From assembly GCA_017430835.1 (NCBI GenBank), contig JAFRMD010000136.1, forward strand, positions 1-15,463: a DNA stretch of 15,463 nucleotides. The letters are read 5' to 3'. Shown piece by piece: positions 1-5,095 of the stretch. The notes beneath the pieces are model-generated. The model searched no databases. It was not told where the DNA came from and saw only the letters and a list, made by a program, of their open reading frames with translations. Each line of letters starts with the position of its first letter. Positions within the stretch are counted from its first letter, which is position 1. Position numbers and translations under genes: made by a program. The DNA is from Methanosphaera sp. (GTDB lineage Archaea; Methanobacteriota; Methanobacteria; Methanobacteriales; Methanobacteriaceae).

Positions 1-4
1 AAAA

Positions 5-112
5 ATGAGGGCTAATAGATCAAGATGGAATTATAGAGTATGCTTGGGAAAAACAGATTTTATCTTACCGGTCTTTGTAATACAACCCACTGAAAAAATA
101 TTAAATTTATAG
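5..112 (+). CDS. Short open frame at window edge, possibly the 3' end of a gene
   Basis: A frame of 35 codons starts at ATG 5 and ends at TAG 110-112. It stays open to the window edge, so it may be the tail of a gene that begins outside. The product is basic and aromatic (it contains RWNYRVCLGK and ends EKILNL). I recognise no family. No ribosome site can be judged because only four bases precede the ATG. It could equally be a chance frame. Confidence 0.22.
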   Translation: MRANRSRWNYRVCLGKTDFILPVFVIQPTEKILNL

Positions 113-409
113 GAAGTCAGACTGTATTTTGGACACTACCATAATTTATAAAATAAAAATAGAAAAAATAAAAAAACTAGTTTGTATAAAAAAACTAGTT
201 CGCCATAATTAAAAAAGATAAACTTAAAAATAAGATAAAGTAGTTCAAATAAAAAAAACCAGTTTGATTATAAATACCATATTGGATATTAAAAATCAAA
301 AAAATGGATAAAAATACTATCAAAAGCCGTTAAATATGAAGAAACATCATTCAATTAGTTAATCTTTTTTATTGTAATTCTGATTACTGGCTTAAAATCT
401 ATGGACATG
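113..409. other. Non-coding AT-rich flank beyond the distal end of the array
   Basis: Very AT-rich sequence with no convincing frame on either strand. It holds the AACTAGTT-containing direct repeat and poly-T run described as a putative minus-strand terminator. It lies at the leader-distal end of the repeat array, where the final degenerate repeat begins at 410. Confidence 0.5.
155..200 (-). terminator. Putative terminator for transcription leaving the array
   Basis: Read on the minus strand, the palindrome AACTAGTT occurs twice (the motif AAAAAACTAGTT lies at 171-182 and 189-200), and each copy is followed by a run of six or more T, with further T-rich sequence down to about 155. Archaeal transcription stops at U-tracts, so this is a plausible end for minus-strand transcripts that leave the array at 410. 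The palindromes may also pair with each other. This is inferred from composition only. Confidence 0.35.
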
Positions 410-446
410 AGTTAACCTTTCTTTGTAATTTTATAGTTTAATGAAC
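410..446 (-). repeat. Leader-distal degenerate repeat (R1)
   Basis: This is the only strongly diverged copy. On the plus strand it starts AGTTAACC instead of GTTTAACC and has two C-to-T changes (CTTTGT for CTTCGT, and AATGAAC for AACGAAC). Decay of the repeat farthest from the leader is typical of CRISPR arrays that grow at the leader end. It marks the old end of the array. Confidence 0.85.
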
Positions 447-458
447 ATAAATTCATAT

Positions 459-809
459 TCAACCCATACTTATATATAATTGTCCCAAATCAATAATCTG
501 TTGTAGTGTTAGACTACAACGACGCTCATCTACATTTCCTTCCATTAAATCGACAAATTCATCCCATGCTGTACCCATATCCACGAGGATAGCTAATTTT
601 TCAACAAAGTGAGTGCTTAATTCAATCATTCTATCTATTTCATGTCGGTACTTCCTGTACCAATCTAATCTTTCAATAGGATAACCGACAAACTTTGCAT
701 AGTTTATAATTTCTACAAGAGTATATTTACAACCATCTGCTTTCAGGGAGGAAGATAGTTTGTCATGTAATTCTTTGTATTCAGTTATTTCTTCAAGAAG
801 TGTTCTCAT
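459..809 (-). CDS. Spacer-1 gene: 116-aa protein of unknown function
   Basis: I recognise no family. The product is rich in charged residues and looks mostly helical, with no membrane segment or signal peptide; it begins MRTLLEEITEY and ends GQLYISMG. I chose ATG 809 because AGGTGA lies five bases upstream (815-820); an in-frame GTG at 818 would add three residues. The ribosome site starts one base after the repeat at 822, and the stop codon is 12 bases from the repeat at 410, so the gene fills its spacer almost exactly. It reads away from cas1, like most genes in the array. With no space for its own promoter, it must be transcribed from within or beyond the upstream repeat. Confidence 0.72.
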   Translation of the reverse strand: MRTLLEEITEYKELHDKLSSSLKADGCKYTLVEIINYAKFVGYPIERLDWYRKYRHEIDRMIELSTHFVEKLAILVDMGTAWDEFVDLMEGNVDERRCSLTLQQIIDLGQLYISMG

Positions 810-862
810 AATTATCACCTCGTCTAACCTTTCTTCGTAATTTTATAGTTTAACGAACGGTA

Positions 863-1006
863 ATGGCGGATACAATAATTCTAAAAATGATGGGTAATTT
901 CTTAGACGATTATGTAGACCCAACGAAAGAATTTACAAGTGATGATTTGGAAGAATTAGAACGAGTTATGCACATCGTTCATCTTGCACTTCAAATAAGA
1001 GAGTGA
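863..1006 (+). CDS. Spacer-2 first frame: 47-aa acidic protein or gene tail, inverted
   Basis: A frame of 47 codons on the plus strand, opposite to the other array genes, starts at ATG 863, only four bases inside the spacer. It has no ribosome site. The repeat places a stop in the same frame just upstream. The product (MADTIILKMMG...HLALQIRE) is acidic and helical, and unrecognised. It may be the 3' end of a longer captured gene with a fortuitous ATG. It is followed after six bases by a second frame, which looks like an operon junction. Confidence 0.5.
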   Translation: MADTIILKMMGNFLDDYVDPTKEFTSDDLEELERVMHIVHLALQIRE

Positions 1007-1012
1007 TTGAAA

Positions 1013-1117
1013 ATGAAATATCTTAGTACCACTTTAAGTTTGAACATGATGAGTTGTGATGAAGAAACACAACTCAACATAGAACCAATATGTGAAGACC
1101 AGTTCTGTATTGTTTAA
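1013..1117 (+). pseudogene. Spacer-2 second frame: gene start cut off by the repeat
   Basis: The frame begins at ATG 1013, preceded by GTGATTGAAA, a reasonable ribosome site, and runs 33 codons to the end of the spacer. The last codon GTT and the stop TAA (1115-1117) belong to the repeat at 1112, so the natural C-terminus is missing. The product (MKYLSTTLSL...EDQFCIV) is not recognised. I read it as the 5' part of a gene captured together with the end of its upstream neighbour. Confidence 0.45.
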
Positions 1118-1152
1118 CCTTTCTTCGTAATTTTATAGTTTAACGAACATAA

Positions 1153-1446
1153 TTAACGTACCCATCCCGTTTCAGTCACTCCTTCTATATATACAGTCCA
1201 TTTTCCATCAAAATTAACATATCTCTCTTGAAACCGTAAATTTCGTCTATCAAAAAAAGCTTCACTCCGTACATATCGAGGTTCAACAGGATCTGCTATA
1301 AACCAATCATACTCAGAATGTCCTAAAGTGATTATGCTATGTCTATAATATTCATATCCTTCTGGAAGTTTTATTTCATATGAAGCCATGTGTTCATTTA
1401 ACTTTACATCTATATTAAATTTTTCAAATAATTCTCTCAAATTCAT
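1153..1446 (-). CDS. Spacer-3 gene: 97-aa protein of unknown function
   Basis: The frame runs from ATG 1446 to a stop four bases from the repeat at 1112-1148. The product has an N-terminal helix (MNLRELFEKFNID) and then a beta-rich, aromatic part with many Tyr, Trp and Arg. There is no membrane segment. No ribosome site precedes the ATG, but a TATA box lies about 28 bases upstream, which fits a leaderless transcript, so this cassette seems to carry its own promoter. Family unknown. The size and make-up would suit a small immunity or inhibitor protein, but nothing in the sequence proves that. Confidence 0.7.
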   Translation of the reverse strand: MNLRELFEKFNIDVKLNEHMASYEIKLPEGYEYYRHSIITLGHSEYDWFIADPVEPRYVRSEAFFDRRNLRFQERYVNFDGKWTVYIEGVTETGWVR

Positions 1447-1468
1447 ATTATACTATATTGACATTATA

Positions 1469-1480
1469 ATATTTAAATTA
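1469..1480 (-). promoter_or_regulatory. TATA box inside spacer 3
   Basis: AATTTAAATATT on the minus strand matches archaeal box A. Its centre is about 28 bases upstream of ATG 1446, so transcription would start at or next to the start codon. It lies within the spacer rather than in the repeat. Confidence 0.45.
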
Positions 1481-1550
1481 TATAACTCATGTTATCATGG
1501 ACTGGATAATCATACCTCATAAGTTTAACCTTTCTTCGTAATTTTATAGT

Positions 1551-1808
1551 TTAACGAACATTATACTCGGGACAGGTTTTTTCTCCAAACCATCCATCCT
1601 GTGTTAGTCCGGTTGCGGCTTGTAGTTTCTTAACTGCTTCTACGGTTTTCGGTCCGTATTGTCCGTCGATGGTACTGGTGTAGTATCCCATCTTGGATAG
1701 TCCGGTTTGTAGTGTTTTTACATCGTCACCACTGCTTCCATTTTGGAGGCTTATTCCTTGACAGTTGAGGCCTCCACCTGCACTGCTTCCTGCTTTTCCA
1801 CTTCCCAT
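1551..1808 (-). CDS. Spacer-4 gene fragment with a PG_binding_1 domain
   Basis: From ATG 1808 the product is 85 aa with one peptidoglycan-binding-1 type fold at about residues 20-80: GISLQNGSSGDDVKTLQ, a GYYTSTIDGQYGPKTVEAVK segment and DGWFGEKTC. Such domains bind cell-wall polymers. The frame is also open upstream of the ATG through the rest of the spacer (1809-1912: a Ser-rich linker, then Thr-Thr repeats, then IKRYKIKQ) and into the repeat at 1913. At the other end the last codons GTT CGT TAA are the first nine bases of the repeat at 1523-1559. The spacer therefore has neither its own start nor its own stop and is an internal piece of a longer gene, probably a wall-binding or virus tail or lysis protein. 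It is visibly less AT-rich than its neighbours. Whether any protein is made is uncertain. Confidence 0.65.
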   Translation of the reverse strand: MGSGKAGSSAGGGLNCQGISLQNGSSGDDVKTLQTGLSKMGYYTSTIDGQYGPKTVEAVKKLQAATGLTQDGWFGEKTCPEYNVR

Positions 1809-2015
1809 CTGTTTTATCTTGTATCTTTTGATGGTTGTTGTGGTTGTGGTTGGTGTGGACTCGGTACTTGATGAGCTACTACTATCATCACTACTGCTGC
1901 TGCCACTGTCTAGTTTAACCTTTCTTCGTAATTTTATAGTTTAACGAACTCAATACTATATGTAACACTTTTAAAAAAAAGAGGGATTGGAGGGTGGTGA
2001 AAGATTTAATTGGTG

Positions 2016-2315
2016 CTATAATTTTGAGTTTCCATATTTACGTTCCCGCCATTCACGCTCATCATCCTCAATTGTACCCGTATAAATTTCTGCTTTATGG
2101 ATTAATTGTACAGGTGTTATACCTCCTAATTTTTCACAACATTCTACTATCAGATCATCCCAGATATCTGGTGAGACCCCTGACCATGCATCCAATAGTT
2201 CTTTTAAAATCTTTGCTTCAGGGTCTTTTCGTTTCAGTTGAATTTCACGTCTTAAACTCCTTTCATCTGAAGGACCATGGGGGATGTCCGAACGTATAAT
2301 ACTCGCACTAGGCAT
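2016..2315 (-). CDS. Spacer-5 gene: 99-aa protein, paralogue of the spacer-7 gene
   Basis: The start is ATG 2315, eight residues into the longest frame, because a GGAGAGAGAG ribosome site lies just upstream and because the paralogue in spacer 7 starts at the same MPSxSIIRSD. Shared blocks are SIIRSD, GPxDE, LRRE, CEKLGGIT and the C-terminal EDDEREWRE-KKYG type end. The protein is soluble and very rich in charged residues; family unknown. The region after the stop codon is also similar in the two spacers, so both come from homologous loci. The gene follows a truncated upstream frame whose stop is about 18 bases before this ATG. Confidence 0.75.
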   Translation of the reverse strand: MPSASIIRSDIPHGPSDERSLRREIQLKRKDPEAKILKELLDAWSGVSPDIWDDLIVECCEKLGGITPVQLIHKAEIYTGTIEDDEREWRERKYGNSKL

Positions 2316-2332
2316 ATAATCTCTCTCTCCTA

Positions 2333-2431
2333 TCAAATTTTAATTATCTTTGAATATACATCGTTTTTTTCCAAGACATTATAAATTTCTTTGTCAACCT
2401 TATTATTTATAGTTTCCAGTTCGTTTACACC
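2333..2431 (-). pseudogene. Spacer-5 fragment: C-terminal end of an upstream gene
   Basis: From the edge of the repeat at 2432 an open frame of 32 codons runs to TGA at 2333-2335, encoding GVNELETINNKVDKEIYN, then VLEKNDVYSKIIKI. It has no start codon and looks like a genuine Lys/Glu/Asn-rich protein tail. The stop sits directly before the ribosome site of the next gene, the usual operon arrangement. I infer that the captured fragment began inside one gene and ended after the next. Thirty-two open codons could still occur by chance. Confidence 0.4.
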
Positions 2432-2495
2432 GTTTAACCTTTCTTCGTAATTTTATAGTTTAACGAACATAAAAAAAATAGAAAGGATAAGATTT

Positions 2496-3086
2496 TTATC
2501 TGCGTCTGAAGTCATCATTACTTCTAGTATTGTAATTATAATCCTCAGAGTGATTCGATTCCTCCCGATAATCAGTTTTCTGATATGGATTCTTATGAGT
2601 CATATTATAATATATCACGTAGCTATTATCTCTAGGGAGTTGATTTTGATATTTTTCATAGATTCCTTGTTTTACTTTATGTTTTACATAATCGCTATAG
2701 GGGCTACAATTTACATTTAATTTTAAACATTCTACTTCATTTATTTCACTCATACGCCAAGCGGATTTGATAATAAAGTAATAAATAATGTTTAAGATTA
2801 TTATCTCTATTAGACATGTAAACCATAATGGTAGTATACTCTCTAGATACATGGGTATTCCAAACAGTATTATGAATTGGGGTATAACTGTGAATACCAT
2901 TATTGCTGCTGCGGTTGTACTTACTCCATGATCATAATGACTGCTGTTCATATAAAATCCATCACGGTCTCGGTCTGGTTCTAATCCGATACCTGTCTGG
3001 TACTCTCCCCACCATTTTGATATTGCATATACTGAGATTGCCATTGTCAATATCAGTAATGCGGTGGTTATATCTTGTATTTGCAT
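2496..3086 (-). CDS. Spacer-6 gene: 196-aa membrane protein of unknown function
   Basis: The start is ATG 3086, with GGTGA at 3096-3100. Three hydrophobic segments are visible: about residues 5-25 (TALLILTMAISVYAISKWW), 58-80 (AAAIMVFTVIPQFIILFGI) and 85-107 (LPLWFTCLIEIIILNIIYYF). An acidic loop with DRDRDG lies between the first two. The last 90 residues are hydrophilic and Asn/Tyr/Arg-rich, ending DDFRRR. The upstream 85 bases hold TATA-like sequence around 3141-3157, so the spacer may carry its own promoter. This is the largest spacer (703 bp). Family unrecognised; a small membrane effector, holin-like or inhibitor protein would fit, but none is shown. Confidence 0.75.
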   Translation of the reverse strand: MQIQDITTALLILTMAISVYAISKWWGEYQTGIGLEPDRDRDGFYMNSSHYDHGVSTTAAAIMVFTVIPQFIILFGIPMYLESILPLWFTCLIEIIILNIIYYFIIKSAWRMSEINEVECLKLNVNCSPYSDYVKHKVKQGIYEKYQNQLPRDNSYVIYYNMTHKNPYQKTDYREESNHSEDYNYNTRSNDDFRRR

Positions 3087-3246
3087 AATTATTTTTCACC
3101 TTCACATTTATTATAGTATAATGTCACTACTTTTTTCTTTGATTATACTATATTTTTTTTCATACATTTTAGTTTAACCTTTCTTCGTAATTTTATAGTT
3201 TAACGAACTAAAAAAAAAGATTGGGTAGTGAAAGTTTTAATTGGGG

Positions 3247-3567
3247 TTATGATTTGGGTTTTCCATATTTCTTTTCACGCCACTCACGCTCATCATCCTC
3301 CACATAACCTGTCCAAATATCAAATTTATGTAACAATTCCTCATACGTAATGCCACCTAATTTTTCACACATATAATCTGCTGTTTCTTCCCAAAACTTC
3401 TTATTTTCAGGTGTTTCATCAGGATATGGTGATTCCGTCTTAAGAAATTCTTTTATTATTTCTGCTTCTGGATCAGTTCTTTTCTTTTGATATTCACGTC
3501 TTAATATACCTTCATCTGCAGGTCCATTCGGTTTGTCAGAACGTATTATACTTACACTAGGCATCAT
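3247..3567 (-). CDS. Spacer-7 gene: 106-aa protein, paralogue of the spacer-5 gene
   Basis: The frame starts with two ATG codons (3567 and 3564) behind an AGGAGAG ribosome site; the second ATG aligns with the start of the paralogue. The product shares SIIRSD, GPADE, LRRE, DPEAE, CEKLGGIT and EDDEREWREKKYG with the spacer-5 protein and has a short insertion near residues 46-55 (TESPYPDETP). It is soluble, highly charged, and of unknown family. The 38 bases between its stop and the repeat at 3172-3208 resemble the same region in spacer 5. Two related but clearly diverged copies in one array point to repeated capture from related sources, not a recent duplication. Confidence 0.75.
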   Translation of the reverse strand: MMPSVSIIRSDKPNGPADEGILRREYQKKRTDPEAEIIKEFLKTESPYPDETPENKKFWEETADYMCEKLGGITYEELLHKFDIWTGYVEDDEREWREKKYGKPKS

Positions 3568-3645
3568 AATCTCTCCTATTCAATATGTATTATCCATGAA
3601 TCAAAATTGTTTAACCTTTCTTCGTAATTTTATAGTTTAACGAAC

Positions 3646-3933
3646 TCAATAATAAAATATTTCCTTCCATTGAGGAAATTTTTCCACAAATTCTTCAATT
3701 ACTTCCATTGGTTTAAGAAATTTCTTGCTCATTTCTCGGGTACTTTTTTCGCAAGCTGACGCATATGGCTCCTCCCAGATTAGTTCATCCATTTTCATAT
3801 CGAATTCAGGGGTAGTTCCTTTAAAAAAAATATCCCATGTATATCCAGGATGATCTACCGCATATTGATATAGTTCATCTTCGACTGAGTGTAAAAATTC
3901 CTCATTAGGAAGTAAATGTAATTTCTTCTTCAT
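3646..3933 (-). CDS. Spacer-8 gene (newest cassette): 95-aa acidic protein
   Basis: The frame fills the spacer nearly perfectly: ATG 3933 is five bases inside the repeat at 3939-3975, and the stop TGA (3646-3648) touches the repeat at 3609-3645. The product is acidic, with Trp and Phe, starts MKKKLHLLPNEEF and ends QWKEIFYY; no membrane segment, family unknown. There is no ordinary ribosome site. The TATA-like core of the upstream repeat lies about 27 bases before the ATG, so a leaderless transcript from the repeat is geometrically possible; the leader promoter would also read through it. As the leader-proximal cassette it should be the most recent acquisition. Confidence 0.7.
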   Translation of the reverse strand: MKKKLHLLPNEEFLHSVEDELYQYAVDHPGYTWDIFFKGTTPEFDMKMDELIWEEPYASACEKSTREMSKKFLKPMEVIEEFVEKFPQWKEIFYY

Positions 3934-3938
3934 GTTAT

Positions 3939-3975
3939 GTTTAACCTTTCTTCGTAATTTTATAGTTTAACGAAC
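3939..3975 (-). repeat. Leader-proximal repeat (R9)
   Basis: A perfect copy of the consensus, adjoining the leader that separates it from cas1. In a CRISPR-type system this is where new spacers enter. The 5-bp arms TTCGT and ACGAA inside the repeat can pair around a 14-base loop. Confidence 0.8.
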
Positions 3976-4086
3976 TCTTTATATTTTTATTTATTTTAAG
4001 TATTTAAATAGTTTTTTATCCTTTTTTTAAAAGTATTATTAGGAAGGATATTTATTATTACTTTTTTTGCTGTGCTTTCCTAATTT
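3976..4086 (-). promoter_or_regulatory. Leader between cas1 and the array
   Basis: An AT-rich non-coding stretch of 111 bp runs from the cas1 stop codon to the first repeat. It contains a TATA box at 4001-4010 and an inverted repeat, TATCCTT at 4017-4023 and AAGGATA at 4044-4050 (20 bases apart), that could be a protein or integration-complex site. Position and composition are those of a CRISPR leader. Confidence 0.6.
4001..4010 (-). promoter_or_regulatory. Leader TATA box directed into the array
   Basis: TATTTAAATA is a strong match to archaeal box A. Transcription would start about 25 bases on, near 3979, just before the first repeat, and read through the cassettes, seven of eight of which are in the sense orientation. 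Confidence 0.55.
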
Positions 4087-5091
4087 TTACCATTGTAAGT
4101 AAAATCCCCTATAATCTCTTTCATTCATTATGCTATCTTTTAATTTTCTGCTTTGTTCCTGCATTATTTCCTGATATGTCATTAAGTTATCATTATATGT
4201 TATTTGACTATTTATTTTATCCAATATTTTTTGTGCTAATACTTTTCTTGCTTCTATTTTTAATCTATTGGATCTTTTATCGATATCATCAATTTTTATC
4301 TGTCTATTGTTTATCAAGGATAATACGCTTTTATCTGTTATTTGTTGTCTGAATTCTTCTATTAAGTCATATGTTAAGCTTGTTCTACCTTTCAAATCAG
4401 AATGTAATAATCCACAGTATGGATCTAATTTTTCTTGTAGTATTATTCTTGTTATTTCTGAGGCAAGTATTGAATAACCATAGTTTAGCATAGCATTTAA
4501 CAAGTCATTTCTGGGTTTTTGATTTCTGTTTTGAAAGTTTATTTCTTTTGGTGTTAATTCTTTTATGCAAGCCCAGTATATTTTTGATGTTTCTCCTTCA
4601 ATGCCTCTGATTATGTTTTTCATGTAATTAATATTTTTGTTTTCTCTTATTTCAAGTTTATCCATTTTTTTTATGTTTTCTTTTATTTGTTTTTGTTTTT
4701 CTTGTACGTTACTGTATTTTTTAGTCTTGTTTAGAGTTTTAATTGTTGAATATTGGTTTTTTATTTTTGATTTTATTATTTCTTTTGATATTTTAACTCC
4801 GTTGTAGTTTTCACTTGTTTTGTATTGTTGTTTTCTTAGCATTATGTCATCAAAGTGTGGATTAGTGAGTATGTATTCTATTTGTCCATATTTGTTTATT
4901 GAGATTAGCGGAATGTTATGCTTTGATATTAATGTTAATGCATCGAATGTTACATATCCTTTTGCAAGTAATGTTATGTCAGTTACTTTTCTTGGAGTTA
5001 TTTTGTATATTTCATCTTCTTTTTCTTTTATTTGTAGCAATTCACTTTTTTTATGTATGGATTTATTGTATCCTTCGATTATTATTTTCAT
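4087..5091 (-). CDS. cas1: Cas1 integrase of a CRISPR-type adaptation module
   Basis: A protein of 334 aa, the usual length for Cas1. Cas1 with Cas2 forms the complex that inserts new DNA at the leader-proximal repeat. The family motifs are present in order: GIEGETSKIYW (Glu165), NRNQKPRNDLLNAMLNYGYS (187-206), LDPYCGLLHSD (His230) and SLTYDLIEEFR (Asp242, Glu245/246), so the metal-binding Glu/His/Asp site is intact. The N-terminal beta domain is at about 1-80, followed by a Lys-rich helical linker (100-155). The start ATG 5091 lies four bases after the cas2 stop without a ribosome site, suggesting coupled translation. Sequence style resembles archaeal type I Cas1. The array begins 111 bp downstream. 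The unusual point is the substrate implied by that array: fragments of 250-700 bp. Identification is firm; the role in gene capture is inferred. Confidence 0.95.
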   Translation of the reverse strand: MKIIIEGYNKSIHKKSELLQIKEKEDEIYKITPRKVTDITLLAKGYVTFDALTLISKHNIPLISINKYGQIEYILTNPHFDDIMLRKQQYKTSENYNGVKISKEIIKSKIKNQYSTIKTLNKTKKYSNVQEKQKQIKENIKKMDKLEIRENKNINYMKNIIRGIEGETSKIYWACIKELTPKEINFQNRNQKPRNDLLNAMLNYGYSILASEITRIILQEKLDPYCGLLHSDLKGRTSLTYDLIEEFRQQITDKSVLSLINNRQIKIDDIDKRSNRLKIEARKVLAQKILDKINSQITYNDNLMTYQEIMQEQSRKLKDSIMNERDYRGFYLQW

Positions 5092-5095
5092 GGTA

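Larger units (their letters stand above)
410..3975 (-). CRISPR. CRISPR-like array of nine 37-bp repeats with gene-sized spacers
   Basis: Nine copies of a 37-bp direct repeat lie at 410-446, 822-858, 1112-1148, 1523-1559, 1913-1949, 2432-2468, 3172-3208, 3609-3645 and 3939-3975. Read away from cas1 the repeat starts GTTCGTTAAAC, has the core TATAAAATTACGAAG and ends AAAGGTTAAAC. Seven copies are identical, the copy at 822 has one substitution, and the copy at 410 has four. The flanking bases differ between copies, which fixes the boundaries at 37 bp. The eight spacers are 375, 253, 374, 353, 482, 703, 400 and 293 bp, about ten times a normal spacer, and all carry coding sequence. The array sits directly beside cas2-cas1 with a 111-bp leader between. 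A conventional array is excluded by spacer size. Cassettes spread by a repeat-specific recombinase remain possible, but no such enzyme is seen here. Confidence 0.9.

Noticed and set aside
1994..2299. Plus-strand frame of 101 codons
   Set aside because: It is the complement of the spacer-5 gene, whose homology with spacer 7 and ribosome site support the minus strand.
410..3975. Ordinary CRISPR array
   Set aside because: Repeat length, leader and cas genes fit, but spacers are 253-703 bp and coding. No spacer of 30-40 bp is present, and no effector gene is in the window.
410..3975. Classical integron cassette array
   Set aside because: No tyrosine recombinase (IntI) is present, and the repeats are short direct repeats without attC-like long folded structure. 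The only integrase is Cas1.
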